NCBI GenBank assembly: GCA_024701455.1
Contig: JABXYP010000001.1
Coordinates: 4,220,001-4,284,000, forward strand
From: Bacillus sp. A301a_S52
Lineage (GTDB): Bacteria; Bacillota; Bacilli; Bacillales; Salisediminibacteriaceae
Length of the DNA stretch: 64,000 bases
Reading direction: 5' to 3'
Position 1 is the stretch's first letter. Every line of letters begins with the position of its first letter. The notes beneath the pieces were generated by a model that was given only the letters and a program-made list of their open reading frames with translations, did not search any database and was not told where the DNA came from. This document shows, piece by piece, positions 9,250 to 19,935 of this stretch. A program made the translations under genes and the position numbers.

Positions 9250-9981
9250 ACTAACATAGTCAAAAAGAAAGTCAAACGTCGCTTTTAGCCTCATAAAGGC
9301 CTTATTAAAAGCTAACAGTTATTATCTCTCGTTTCTTGTCTATCCGGCTTATATCCTCTCGGTTAGACTATTTGTTTAATAAAATACGGGGAATCTTCAT
9401 GTTAATCACCTTCCCTTAACGACTGCTATGAAGGGCAACTACACCATGTTATTTGTCCAACTAACTTCTCTCAGGACTTGTAGAACAGAGCTAGTCACGT
9501 GTTCTTGATACTATAAATAAACAGTCTGGCTAAAACTATTTTAGAAATTTCTAAATTAAAGGAAATTGCCATTCCAAAAGCCTAGAATGCTAAACACGAT
9601 ATACAAAAGAAACGACTTTTAGACATTTTGTTAAAAGCCGTTTAAAAAACTATGATTTTGACGTTTTTGATTTTAATGAGATGATAATTAGGGCGATTAG
9701 CATCACCCCTATTAAAAGTACCGGTGGTTATAGTTATCAACTACTTATAAATATTTAGAAGTAATAAAAACCATACTTAACTTTTCAGCGCCACTTTGAC
9801 TATACCGTAACGTAGCATGAAAACGAATAGTCAATACAGATAGCCTTGAGTTCAAATTAAAGCAACAGAAAAAAGCCGAACGTTTTAAAGATCCACCAAA
9901 CAGAGGTCCATAGTTTTTATCTTTTTCTGCTTTCCCTAGACAAATTCTCTATCCGACCTTAGCTCAGCCACCTGACACCCA
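9250..9981. other. Gene-free stretch
   Basis: AT-rich sequence with many stops on both strands. On the minus strand near 9645-9720 a 25-codon open frame reads like a hydrophobic helix with a lysine-rich tail (LIALIIISLKSKTSKS) but has no ribosome site, so it may be a decayed membrane-protein end. Nothing else can be supported. Confidence 0.5.
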
Positions 9982-10488
9982 TCAAGTAAACCCTGGAGCT
10001 TGAACAGCGTAAATATGATGCCATTTCTGAAACACATACGCTTCTTTTTCAAATGTCAGTCCTGTCTTTTCAGCTACCCGAACAGAAGGAATGTTTGCTG
10101 GATCGATGATACTAATGAGTCTAGACAGTTTTAAAGTCGAAACCCCGTAATGTTGACATGCTGTTGCCGCTTCCGTAGCGTAGCCTTTCCCCCAATAATG
10201 CTTGGATATATGGTAGCCGATCTCCACTTCTATAGTGCCACCAACGGTTTGTAATACGAGACCACAGTCTCCAATCACCTCATTCGTTTCTTTTAATACC
10301 ACAGCCCATAATCCGAACCCGTCTTCCACATATCTTTGTTGATTCCGTTCTATCCAGCTTCGTGTTTTGGCAACATTAAAAGGACTCGGGTAGTAGGTCA
10401 TGGTTTCTTTATCCGAAAAGATAGCATATAAAGCTGGCTGGTCATCACTTACGAACGGCCTTATCAAGAGCCTTTTAGTTTCTATCAT
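9982..10488 (-). CDS. GNAT acetyltransferase (RimJ/RimL type)
   Basis: A 168-residue acetyltransferase. It has the beginning MIETKRLLIRPF, the acetyl-CoA motif HYWGKGYATEAATACQHYG and the later IIDPANIPSVRVAEKTGL, all typical of RimJ/RimL-like N-acetyltransferases that modify protein N-termini or small amines. I chose ATG at 10488 because AAGGGAG precedes it by 8 bases; a GTG six codons earlier overlaps this ribosome site and is unlikely. It is monocistronic and divergent from malP. The substrate is unknown. Confidence 0.87.
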   Translation of the reverse strand: MIETKRLLIRPFVSDDQPALYAIFSDKETMTYYPSPFNVAKTRSWIERNQQRYVEDGFGLWAVVLKETNEVIGDCGLVLQTVGGTIEVEIGYHISKHYWGKGYATEAATACQHYGVSTLKLSRLISIIDPANIPSVRVAEKTGLTFEKEAYVFQKWHHIYAVQAPGFT

Positions 10489-10600
10489 TCTAACGTCTCC
10501 CTTCACTCTTATATGATCATATCACTACCGCTGGGAAAATTCCCGGCATGTGGGAAAATACCCCGAATTAGCTTTTAACTCCCTCTTTCCTTTGATGCCA

Positions 10601-10629
10601 TTGCGGTAAAGCGTTTTCAAATATACAAT
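10601..10629 (+). promoter_or_regulatory. malP promoter with overlapping cre site
   Basis: A candidate promoter TTGCGG (10601-10606), 17-base spacer, TACAAT (10624-10629). Inside it GTAAAGCGTTTTCA (10606-10619) matches the CcpA cre consensus at 12 of 14 positions. The weak -35 suits a promoter needing an activator, as known for MalR in B. subtilis, with glucose repression through CcpA. Confidence 0.7.
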
Positions 10630-10672
10630 TAAACCGTCTTAACAACTAAAAAGAAAAGGTGGTGTTTTTTCC

Positions 10673-12268
10673 ATGATGAAGAACATTCAACGCTTTGGAA
10701 GTGCCATGATTGTTCCCGTACTTTTATTTCCTTTTTTCGGTATCGTTGTCGGACTTGCAACATTATTTAAGAACGAAGCCATTTTTGGATCGTTAGCTGA
10801 TCCTGATCATTTATGGTATCAAGTATGGACCTTAATTGAGAATGGCGGATGGACTATTTTCAATCAAATGCCGCTCATCTTTTTGATTGGATTGCCTATC
10901 TCCTTAGCTAAAAAGGCTGCTGCCAGAGCTTGTTTAGCCGCATTCGTTTCGTATGTTGTATTCAATTATTACATTAACAGTATTTTAGAGATTTGGGGGC
11001 CTGCACTAGGTGTTGATTTCACCGCTGATGTAGGTGGGACGAGCGGACTTACCTATATTGCCGGAATTAAAACACTTGATACGAGTATTATCGGTGCCAT
11101 TGTAATCTCCGGTATCGTCGTTTGGCTTCATAATCGCTATTACGAAAAAAGATTGCCTGAAGCAGTAGGAATATTTCAAGGGACACCGTATGTGGTTATG
11201 ATTGCATTCTTTCTGATGCTTCCCCTTGCTCTTTTAACAAGCTTCTTCTGGCCGATGGTACAGGATTCAATTTTATCCTTACAAGGATTCATGAAAAGCG
11301 CTGGCACATTAGGTGTCTGGATCTTCCTATTTTTAGAAAGAATTTTAATTCCAACTGGCTTGCACCATTTTATATACACACCATTTCAATATGGGCCAGC
11401 AGTCGTTCAAGAGGGTATTACAGCTTACTGGATTCAGAACTTAGGAGCATTCGCTCAGACGACAGAACCTTTAAAGGATGTCTTTCCACAGGCTGGTTTC
11501 CTTTTACACGGTAACTCAAAAATGTTTGCTGCCCCAGGTATTGCACTAGCTATTTATGCCACAGCAAAACCGGAAAACAGGAAAAAAGTTGGCGCGTTAC
11601 TATTAGCCGCAACATTAACATCGGTCTTTGCTGGTATTACAGAGCCACTTGAATTTACGTTCTTATTCATCGCCCCTTATTTGTTCGCTATCCACGCAGT
11701 TCTCGCAGCCACCATGGGGGCCATCATGTATGCTCTAGGGGTCGTTGGTAATATGGGCGGTGGTCTGATTGAAATTGCTACGACAAACTGGGTGCCTTTA
11801 TTTAGTAACCACTGGTCCATGTACCTTATTCAGTTTGCAGTTGGCTTGTCGTTTACAGCGATTTATTTCTTCTTATTCCGTTTCTTGATTTTAAGATTTA
11901 ATATTCCTTTACCAGGACGAGACAGTAAATCAAACGAAACAAAGCTTTATACGAAGAAAGATTACCAAGCAAAAAAAGCCGGTGACACGGCTGCAACTTC
12001 CGATGTTCAGACGTATAAAAATGATTATGAGCGTCAAGCAGATCACTTTTTACAGCTGCTAGGCGGCAAAGAGAACATTTCAGAGGTAACGAATTGTGCT
12101 ACGCGACTACGCGTTTCCGTTCATGATACTGGCAAACTGAAAAGCGAAGCCGAATTTAAAGAAGCGGGAGCCCACGGGCTTGTGGTGAACGGTACTAACA
12201 TTCAAATCATCGTAGGCCTCTCAGTATCACAAGTAAGAGATTATTTTGAAGAACTTTCTGGTCGCTAA
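10673..12268 (+). CDS. malP: Maltose-specific PTS enzyme IICB
   Basis: A 531-residue phosphotransferase permease that takes up maltose and phosphorylates it to maltose 6'-phosphate. The N-terminal ~420 residues form the glucose-family IIC membrane domain, with GITEPLEFTFLF as its signature. A linker leads to the C-terminal IIB domain with the phospho-accepting cysteine in EVTNCATRLRVSV (about Cys475). There is no IIA domain, so a IIA must come from another PTS protein, as in B. subtilis. It closely resembles B. subtilis MalP (GlvC) from the first residues (MMKNIQRFGSAM). The 6-phospho-alpha-glucosidase gene follows after 32 bp with its own AGGAGG, making an operon. Confidence 0.95.
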   Translation: MMKNIQRFGSAMIVPVLLFPFFGIVVGLATLFKNEAIFGSLADPDHLWYQVWTLIENGGWTIFNQMPLIFLIGLPISLAKKAAARACLAAFVSYVVFNYYINSILEIWGPALGVDFTADVGGTSGLTYIAGIKTLDTSIIGAIVISGIVVWLHNRYYEKRLPEAVGIFQGTPYVVMIAFFLMLPLALLTSFFWPMVQDSILSLQGFMKSAGTLGVWIFLFLERILIPTGLHHFIYTPFQYGPAVVQEGITAYWIQNLGAFAQTTEPLKDVFPQAGFLLHGNSKMFAAPGIALAIYATAKPENRKKVGALLLAATLTSVFAGITEPLEFTFLFIAPYLFAIHAVLAATMGAIMYALGVVGNMGGGLIEIATTNWVPLFSNHWSMYLIQFAVGLSFTAIYFFLFRFLILRFNIPLPGRDSKSNETKLYTKKDYQAKKAGDTAATSDVQTYKNDYERQADHFLQLLGGKENISEVTNCATRLRVSVHDTGKLKSEAEFKEAGAHGLVVNGTNIQIIVGLSVSQVRDYFEELSGR

Positions 12269-12288
12269 TCTGCGGCCGATCAACTTAG

Positions 12289-13626
<1,338 letters not shown>

Positions 13627-13644
13627 TCAGACATAAAGACTAAA

Positions 13645-14018
13645 GAGGCTGGGACAAAACCCGGTAAATAAAAAATAGAGAGGCACTCATCCCAATAAAT
13701 TTGGGTGGGTGTCTCTCTTTCCTTTTTATGCTCTGCTAAACTTTGTTGTTGATTTCCGCTACAGGATGCTCGCTTGCCTCAGCTTCCTCGGGAAAACCGC
13801 CCTGCGGGATCTTCGCCGAATGCTTTTCCCGAAGGCGTCTCGCCCCTTTCGCTACAATCACCTAATTTGTTGAAATCTAAAGGTCACCTGGTAAAATTAA
13901 AGTAACCATACAATAACTTACCGGGGTGTCCTTATGTTTAAATATTATAACCAAACATCTTATTTTGATGATCGGACCCTTTATATAATTACTTCTTAGC
14001 TAGATTTGTCCCAGCCTC
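13645..14018 (+). mobile_element. Internally deleted IS1182-type remnant (MITE-like)
   Basis: This 374-bp element begins with GAGGCTGGGACAAAAC (13645-13660) and ends with TTTGTCCCAGCCTC, the same ends as the intact IS at 2602. It keeps the leader, the GC-rich intergenic-type repeat (about 13770-13860) and the transposase start (ATG 13934, MFKYYNQ versus MFKDYNM), then jumps within 20 codons to the IS 3' end, where GATCGGACC replaces the intact ATTCGGACCG. It cannot move alone but keeps ends a related transposase could use. Confidence 0.85.
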
Positions 14019-14480
14019 TTTTGCTGTCGTTAAAGTTACAAATACGGTGGATAAGGGACATTCCCACGAACATCAAGACACTCATTAAACTCTTTTCTCA
14101 TACTGTCTTCCATTCTAGGCTATTATCACGCCATATAAAGCTAAACTTCAATCAGTGGAGGTTTTACTGCCCCTAAGAGTGGGATAAAGGTGGAAAAAGA
14201 TGGGGAGGAGAGCAGTCAATATCTGCTTATCTTTTTTTAATACAACCAACTGAAAAAGTCGTCACACATCAAAAAGAACACCACCTAATCATTAAGTAAT
14301 GTTCTGAGTTCGTAAAATATGTCACATAATAACAGTGATCAGACTCGCTAAACATGTGGTGTTGTGTTCACTTGGAAATGGCTATGCCACTTTCATACCT
14401 AATCTTAAATCTCACTAATTCAACGACATAAGATGTAGAAAGCTCCTATTCCCCTTAAATTCAATAATTTAACAATGTGA
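14019..14480. other. Gene-free stretch between IS remnant and malR
   Basis: No supported gene. At 14151-14166 the bases AACTTCAATCAGTGGAGG, followed by TTTTAC, look like a minimal trace of the CAGTGGG element. The rest is AT-rich without conserved structure that I can see. Confidence 0.45.
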
Positions 14481-15245
14481 CTATTGGTCAGGATGCTTCC
14501 TTTTTTCTTCATACGTTAAATAATGCCGAAACATATGTTCAAGGACAATGGCAAAGGGGACAAATGAGATAATATCTCGGTATGCTGTCACTGACGTAAA
14601 TGTACTCGTTGCATAAAGATGATGTGTAGCCATTTGGGCAATTTTATTGTTTTTCAGATTGGTTACCGATATGATCGGCACGCCTTTCGCTGCTAGCCAT
14701 TCTGCTTGGGGAATGAGTGCCGGTGTATCACCAGACAGTGAAATAATAATGATCACATCTTCAGGTGTCATACTTTGTTGGATGATCCCGAATTCCGTTT
14801 TGTCATGAATCACCACAAGATGACGCTGAGCATTAGCAAACTGCCGCTGCAACTCCAACGCACAGTTCGTTTGTGCCACCCCTGACCCGTACACAAAAAT
14901 GGTCCTAGCCTGATAGAGTAATTCGCTAATCGCATCAAATGACTTATCAGATAAATCATTTAATGTAGCATCAATATCCGTATACAGCGGCTCTATATAG
15001 TGTGAGTCCGTCTTTTCCCGCCGATTATCCCACTTTAAAAAAACCTTGAATTCACTATAACCAGAAAAACCTAATTTTTGTGTAAAACGAAGCACTGAAG
15101 ATTTAGATACATTACACGCTCTCGCCAACTCATTAATGCTTAACTGATAACACGTCTGCGCATGATTTAAAATATATTTTAAAATATGCATATCATTATC
15201 ATTAAGCTGATGATAATGCCTGTTAACCACTTCCTCAAGCCTCAT
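14481..15245 (-). CDS. malR: RpiR-family regulator of the maltose operon
   Basis: A 254-residue protein, the same length as B. subtilis MalR (GlvR). The N-terminal RpiR helix-turn-helix has INELARACNVSKSSVLRFTQKLGFSG with YSEFKVFLKW after it; the C-terminal SIS sugar-phosphate domain has FVYGSGVAQTNCALELQRQF and IIISLSGDTP. It probably senses maltose 6'-phosphate and activates malPA. It is encoded on the opposite strand, convergent with malA. The sequence start MRLEEVVNRHYHQLNDNDMHILKYIL is very close to the B. subtilis protein. Confidence 0.9.
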   Translation of the reverse strand: MRLEEVVNRHYHQLNDNDMHILKYILNHAQTCYQLSINELARACNVSKSSVLRFTQKLGFSGYSEFKVFLKWDNRREKTDSHYIEPLYTDIDATLNDLSDKSFDAISELLYQARTIFVYGSGVAQTNCALELQRQFANAQRHLVVIHDKTEFGIIQQSMTPEDVIIIISLSGDTPALIPQAEWLAAKGVPIISVTNLKNNKIAQMATHHLYATSTFTSVTAYRDIISFVPFAIVLEHMFRHYLTYEEKRKHPDQ

Positions 15246-15410
15246 ACCGTTCCCCCGTCCTTCTATTGTCTCCCTCTATTATAGCATCCTCTCTTGATTA
15301 AAATGTTGATGTTTTCGAAGATGTCACTCCATGGTCTTGTGTTTACTGTTTAGATGGGGAGGTACCAACTTTTAAAGTGGTTTCAGTTATTTTTTAGTAT
15401 GTGTAAATGA

Positions 15411-15460
15411 TAAAACGAACTTTCAATCAGTGGGCGTTTTACGGACGGTTATCTGCGAGA
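15411..15460 (+). repeat. CAGTGGG element, copy 2 (core deleted)
   Basis: Left end TAAAACGAACTTTCAATCAG continues after TGGGCG directly into the right end TTTTACGGACGGTTATCTGC. Both internal hairpins are lost. Confidence 0.75.
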
Positions 15461-15538
15461 AATTGAAACAGCATATCAAAATAGACTCTCTTCTTCTCAC
15501 TTTCAATCCTAGCTTTCATCAAGTAACCCTAAGGCTAG

Positions 15539-16270
15539 TTAAAGCAATGAAATTCGCTTTTGATACCTATTAATAAGTGACTGATTATGTTTATCTGCAT
15601 GATCAATATTGCCACTTAAAAAAACGGGAGGCTCTATCCCTTTCTCAGCGAGATGAACAATTGCCTCTGCAAACACACTATTAATAATGGCTGCACCAAT
15701 CACTGTAGAGCCAGAAGCAAAAGGCACATTGACATGATCGTGTGTTAATGTCGTATCTCCTACTGGACTTAAATTATGTAACACATCCTCTACCACCTCA
15801 CATAAATGCTTTCCGCTCTCATGTCGAGAGGAGACGTGTGACTTGTAAAATGTGGACGTTATTGCGACCACATAACAGCCAACTTGTTTAGCATACAATG
15901 CTACATCTATTGGAACTGGATTTCTGCCTGATGTCGAAATGACAATGACGGCATCTTCTGGCTGAATCGACGTATCGCTCAAGAATGTAGCTGCATAGCC
16001 TGCTTTTTTTTCTAGCTTGGAGGAACGGACAGCACCTTCATGAAGCATTAAGCTTTCTTCCAAAATGGGATTAACCGGAACGAGGCCGCCGGCTCTGTAA
16101 AACACTTCCTCCGCTAACATATGAGAATGACCTGCTCCAAATAAATGAATAATTCCTCCTTTTTCAATCCTTTCTGCCAGCTTTTTTCCCACAGCTTTTA
16201 ATTCCCTTCCTTGTTCGTTCTTTAGGTCTTCTAATCTGTGGATCATTTCGTCAATATAGTCGCGATACAT
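15539..16270 (-). CDS. SIS-domain sugar-phosphate-binding protein (UPF0309 type)
   Basis: A 243-residue cytoplasmic protein with one SIS domain: GGIIHLFGAGHSHMLAEEVFYRAGG (about 37-61), VIVISTSGRNPVPIDVALYAK and the catalytic-like helix near the C-terminus. It matches the UPF0309 group, close to MurQ and GmhA isomerases, seen in bacilli near amino-sugar genes. A role in binding or isomerising a phosphosugar is likely; the substrate is unknown. AGGAGG precedes the ATG. It is monocistronic here, between malR and an unknown gene. Confidence 0.87.
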   Translation of the reverse strand: MYRDYIDEMIHRLEDLKNEQGRELKAVGKKLAERIEKGGIIHLFGAGHSHMLAEEVFYRAGGLVPVNPILEESLMLHEGAVRSSKLEKKAGYAATFLSDTSIQPEDAVIVISTSGRNPVPIDVALYAKQVGCYVVAITSTFYKSHVSSRHESGKHLCEVVEDVLHNLSPVGDTTLTHDHVNVPFASGSTVIGAAIINSVFAEAIVHLAEKGIEPPVFLSGNIDHADKHNQSLINRYQKRISLL

Positions 16271-16690
16271 AATATGTCCTCCTTAACGTCAATTGAATCA
16301 TAGCATGTCGGTCACACTTTGTGGGCTTGATCATACTCTAATTGTAAGAGCTCACACCTTTCTTTCAACCAAAAGAAGTCATGCCGAGCTTCTTTCGATA
16401 AAATACCACGAAGTGAATAAGTTGTCTATACCAATTTGCCGTAAAAAACATCCTTCTCTGTCACTTTTCTTAAAGAATGATGGCATTTTGAAGGATATCG
16501 TAACTTTATGTACATATAATCTAATATGAAAGTTTCATATGTACATGAAATACCATTATAAAAATTTTCTGGAAAAAGATATGAAACGCGGTATGAGTGC
16601 ATATGCATGAAGGAAGAGGAACATTTATTCCCTCTTTCTCGCCTCATAGTTTAGTCTGGTGATCGAACACGGCATGAGAAAGGAGTCCGC
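16271..16690. other. Gene-free stretch with promoter region
   Basis: Lies between divergent genes and should hold both promoters. Short open frames here lack ribosome sites. The downstream gene has AGAAAGGAG 7 bases before its ATG. Confidence 0.4.
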
Positions 16691-17740
16691 ATGAAACGAG
16701 ATGTGGAACGAAAGCTAAGAGTATTTTCAAAAGAGCTCAACAGCCTTCTTAACCATTTACATGACGCGTCGAAAACGAATGAAAAAACGATCCTTCCTCT
16801 TTTGTTTAAAAATGGCATTGACTATTGCGTCCAATTGCTCCAACAACTATTTTCGTGGAAAGGATTATTCCTTGCCCTTCTCCCTGTCAGTATGATGACA
16901 GTTTTGTGGGAGAATATAGAAACTATTTTTGAGTTACCATTCCCATCACTTATTATTCTAATCATCATGATCGCAGGACTATTTATAGCTTGGCTAAGAA
17001 GTCGCTTGCTTGAGGAAATGAGTCGGATTGGCAGCCGTTTTTTCCACATTCGTGTCTACGAAAAGAGAAGAGAAAAAGAGTATAAGTCACTCATTGCATT
17101 AGCTAAAGAAAAGGATTTCATCACCACGTTAAAAAAAGAGCTTATTCAGGAGATTAAAGCCCCTCATAATGAAGAACTCGAAACAGAGCTAGCTATGCAA
17201 CAAGAAATTATAGACGATAATGAGACTGTCATTCAAGAATTATTAGAGAAACTAAATGCCAGTGAGGAGTTAGCAAAATTATTTAATGAACGCAGTGATA
17301 TGGCCATGACATTCCTGTTCAATTTAAAAAATAAGCTGACGATGCTCGTACAAGATCAATTTAATTTAGACAATATTAATTTTGGCATCAACTATTCTCT
17401 CTACAAAATCGACGACACCGGGTTGTCTTTTATCGATGGGTATGGCATTAACAAAGCGGAGTTCTTAGAGTTCATTCCATTTAAAAACACCGAAAACACC
17501 TTTGTTCAAGCTATTCAAACAACCTATCAATCACCGCTTATTTTAGACAATAGCATCTCATGGAAGCGTACACTTCAAGATGGCAGCGAGTGGATAATAT
17601 CGTTACACTTAGATGATTCAAACCGAGAAAAGTTTAATTACGACACAGAATCAGGCAAACTAAATGTGAGCCTCATTCAGGAGTTATTATGGATCTGCTG
17701 CGAATTACTAAACAAGTTTTCGCATAAGTCCCATTCGTAA
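16691..17740 (+). CDS. Unknown membrane-anchored coiled-coil protein
   Basis: A 349-residue protein I do not recognise. An N-terminal helical part (1-55) is followed by a two-helix membrane hairpin (about 57-73 and 85-102), a long charged coiled coil (about 103-200) and a compact C-terminal domain (about 205-345). The last part mixes strands and helices (NFGINYSLYKIDDTGLSFID, WIISLHLDD) and could be a GAF-like sensor, though no binding residue is clear. Start ATG follows AAAGGAG. It stands alone. The layout suggests a cytoplasmic sensor or scaffold tethered to the membrane. Confidence 0.8.
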   Translation: MKRDVERKLRVFSKELNSLLNHLHDASKTNEKTILPLLFKNGIDYCVQLLQQLFSWKGLFLALLPVSMMTVLWENIETIFELPFPSLIILIIMIAGLFIAWLRSRLLEEMSRIGSRFFHIRVYEKRREKEYKSLIALAKEKDFITTLKKELIQEIKAPHNEELETELAMQQEIIDDNETVIQELLEKLNASEELAKLFNERSDMAMTFLFNLKNKLTMLVQDQFNLDNINFGINYSLYKIDDTGLSFIDGYGINKAEFLEFIPFKNTENTFVQAIQTTYQSPLILDNSISWKRTLQDGSEWIISLHLDDSNREKFNYDTESGKLNVSLIQELLWICCELLNKFSHKSHS

Positions 17741-17840
17741 TATAAGTCGCTTTACTCTCCTTTGTCTATTCATTGGAACATCGTATACTATAACGTTAAA
17801 TTGGGGGTTAATCAGATAATCACATTTCGTAGGCTCTCTT

Positions 17841-17984
17841 TTAAGCATTAACCCTCTTTTTCAGCATTGTCTCTTCTCTTTTCATCACTTCCCCGCATAT
17901 ATTCCGCAACTCTTCCCAATTGTTGGACATTGCCCCGTCTTTTTTCAGCGGCTTTCCATGCAAAAGTATTTCATCTGATGTCAT
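17841..17984 (-). CDS. Possible 47-aa basic/amphipathic small protein
   Basis: An open frame found by direct reading, too short for routine ORF listings. It begins MTSDEILLHGKPLKKDGAMS, continues with NNWEELRNICGEVMKREE and ends KKRVNA. Its composition is protein-like and helical, but no strong ribosome site precedes the ATG. Family unknown. Confidence 0.4.
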   Translation of the reverse strand: MTSDEILLHGKPLKKDGAMSNNWEELRNICGEVMKREETMLKKRVNA

Positions 17985-18060
17985 GACGACTAAAGTTAAG
18001 TGAACGTCACAATGAAACATATGTTAGTATGGCGTTAATCATTCTTATTATGATGTGTCT

Positions 18061-18165
18061 TTATCGACTCAACGCTTTTTTCGCCTTTTCTTTTGCCTTT
18101 TCGTTTTCTTTCTTTTGATTTTCTAACATTTCTTTCGCTATTTTTTGTGAATCTGTTTTATCCAT
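18061..18165 (-). CDS. 34-aa highly charged small protein
   Basis: An ATG at 18163-18165 follows AGGAGTG with a 6-base spacer. The peptide starts MDKTDSQKIAKEML and is almost all lysine, glutamate and alanine, predicted as one long helix, with no cysteine or membrane part. Similar tiny lysine-rich helical proteins are common but uncharacterised in Bacillus. The strong ribosome site supports translation. Confidence 0.6.
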   Translation of the reverse strand: MDKTDSQKIAKEMLENQKKENEKAKEKAKKALSR

Positions 18166-18266
18166 AGTGGGCACTCCTATCTATTGTTGTCATTTCAACA
18201 GTTTTACCATTAGACTTTAATTTATACAATGTAATGTCCTAAGGTTAAGTGACTAAATTTTGAAAT

Positions 18267-18403
18267 TTTATCGCAAATAAGCGTCCGTAAAACTCATGAC
18301 TCAAACTAGAGAGGGGAGATAACGGACGCTAATGTCCTTATTTACTCAACGACCACTCAGTGGGAGAAGAACGACAACACCCACTGAGTGACGGATCGTT
18401 TTA
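18267..18403 (-). repeat. CAGTGGG element, copy 3 (full, minus orientation)
   Basis: Read on the minus strand it starts TAAAACGATCCGTCACTCAG, forms the CTCAGTGGG/CCCACTGAG hairpin, then AAGGACATTAGCGTCCG and ends GTTTTACGGACGCTTATTTG. It follows directly the stop of a short decayed frame (18405-18482). Confidence 0.83.
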
Positions 18404-18404
18404 T

Positions 18405-18482
18405 TTAAGCGATGATGACATGCATATCAATAAAAAAGTGTAGAGAAAAACCCATTGATGACTCTGAGACAGCTCCTGCCAT
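18405..18482 (-). pseudogene. Possible C-terminal remnant of a membrane protein
   Basis: A 25-codon frame starting MAGAVSESSMGFSLHFF and ending VIIA has hydrophobic, protein-like composition, but no ribosome site, and is open a few codons upstream of its ATG. I read it as the decayed end of a lost membrane-protein gene. Its stop codon lies one base before copy 3 of the repeat. Confidence 0.3.
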
Positions 18483-18490
18483 AGCACTAT

Positions 18491-18539
18491 AAAAAAGGAC
18501 TCTCCTCATAAGTGTTTGCTTATGGGACAGCCCTTTTTC
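18491..18539. terminator. Bidirectional terminator after htpX
   Basis: CTCATAAG and CTTATGGG pair around TGTTTG inside a longer imperfect stem flanked by AAAAAAGG and CCTTTTT, so it can act on both strands. It lies downstream of htpX. Confidence 0.7.
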
Positions 18540-18601
18540 ACTATTTTAGAGCGTCACGCTCTCGTTAGTTAACCATTTTACATCACTTAATTTTTCTTGC
18601 T

Positions 18602-19516
18602 TTAACGTTGCTCCAGTCGAGCAATTCTATCATCTAAATCAGGGTGGGATGAGAAAAGCTTCATCATACCGCCTTTACCATTGATTTTCATCGTTTGTAC
18701 AGCAGAATCGTCTCTTTGATCATTAACCGTTGCCCGTTCAACGTGCGCCTTTAATGACCTTAAAGCATGTGCCATTTTATCTCGTCCAGCTAGGTCTGCG
18801 CCACCTCTATCGGCATGATATTCCCGATAACGCGAGAAGGCCATCACGACCATACTACCTAAAATGGAGAATAAAATCTGGAAGATGATAATAGCAGCAA
18901 ACCGTACAATCCATTGTAATTCTGATCGTACAAATCGCGACACAATGATTGCGGCAATTCGAGAGAAGAAGACAACGAACGTATTAACAACCCCTTGTAA
19001 TAGCGTCATCGTCACCATATCGCCGTTAGCCACGTGTGCCACTTCATGAGCAATAACCCCTTCGACTGCATCGTCATCCAAGTTGTTTAACAAACCGGCG
19101 GATACTGCCACTAATGACCGTTTTTTAGATGGTCCTGTCGCAAATGCATTCACTTCAGCAGAGTGGTAAATACCTACTTCAGGCATATGTGTTAAGCCAG
19201 CTGCCCGAGATAGTCGGTGCACTTTCTCCACTATCTCTCGTTCGTGCTGTGATAGCGATCCATCCGGGTCAAGCACCTTCACACCCATCATTTTTTTAGC
19301 AACCCAACGAGACATAGCTAACGAAATAAATGAGCCTGCAAAACCAACAAGCAAGCTGAATACCATTAATGATGCATAATCGATTCCTAAACCAGGACCA
19401 CCTGTGTCAAATGTGGTACCTAAATCTGTAAACCTCGTAATGATAGACCATACGATGACGATCGTCGTCATAACGAGAATGTTTGTCATAATAAAGAATA
19501 AAAATCTCTTCCCCAT
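18602..19516 (-). CDS. htpX: Membrane zinc protease HtpX
   Basis: A 304-residue M48 protease of the cytoplasmic membrane that degrades damaged membrane proteins. Two N-terminal helices (about 5-28 and 45-67) precede the metal site HEVAH (157-161), with the third ligand Glu in the [13 protein letters not shown] region. Two more hydrophobic segments lie between. It is the usual length. The array of small membrane-protein genes starts 90 bp upstream on the same strand and may be transcribed towards it. The T-rich hairpin downstream ends the unit. Confidence 0.95.
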   Translation of the reverse strand: MGKRFLFFIMTNILVMTTIVIVWSIITRFTDLGTTFDTGGPGLGIDYASLMVFSLLVGFAGSFISLAMSRWVAKKMMGVKVLDPDGSLSQHEREIVEKVHRLSRAAGLTHMPEVGIYHSAEVNAFATGPSKKRSLVAVSAGLLNNLDDDAVEGVIAHEVAHVANGDMVTMTLLQGVVNTFVVFFSRIAAIIVSRFVRSELQWIVRFAAIIIFQILFSILGSMVVMAFSRYREYHADRGGADLAGRDKMAHALRSLKAHVERATVNDQRDDSAVQTMKINGKGGMMKLFSSHPDLDDRIARLEQR

Positions 19517-19606
19517 ACTGTCTCCTCCATTTCCTCTCTTAACTGCTATCTATTTTAACATGTTTTCACAACATACAGATAACGATTTACTAAGCTGAGA
19601 CATTCC

Positions 19607-19915
19607 TTATACTTCTTGTTCAGTCGAATTTCCCCTTAAATAGGTGAACCAATCTGGAAGTAAGTCGATCATCCTGTCAAAATCAACTTGTAACCCGAAG
19701 CCAGTAATAAAGACGGTCATTACACCGATGAAAAGGCTGATTAATCCAGCTCGAGCATAATTTTTCAAACTTCTGTTATGTTCATCACTAAAGGCGAATG
19801 CTAAAAAGGTAATGACATTCACAATTGGAATGATGGTTAAGGTGGCAACTAGAAGCCAACCTCCAATGGACGTGGTGTCTTTTACTACTAATTTTCCAGA
19901 CGTCCCCTTCTCCAT
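19607..19915 (-). CDS. Small two-helix membrane protein, array member 1
   Basis: A 102-residue member of a five-gene tandem family. The shared core reads S-I-G-G-W-L-L-V, then IIPIVNVITFLAFAFSDEHNRSLKNYARAGLI, giving two membrane helices joined by a charged loop. I chose ATG at 19915 because AAGGAG stands 5 bases before it; a longer frame from 19951 would overlap the gene upstream. It has a longer C-terminal tail than its siblings (LLPDWFTYLRGNSTEQEV). Function unknown. Confidence 0.8.
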   Translation of the reverse strand: MEKGTSGKLVVKDTTSIGGWLLVATLTIIPIVNVITFLAFAFSDEHNRSLKNYARAGLISLFIGVMTVFITGFGLQVDFDRMIDLLPDWFTYLRGNSTEQEV

Positions 19916-19935
19916 TTTTTCTCCTTCTGTTATCT

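Noticed and set aside
9645..9720. Short hydrophobic frame LIALIIISLKSKTSKS
   Set aside because: Only about 25 codons, closed directly upstream by a stop, and without a ribosome site.
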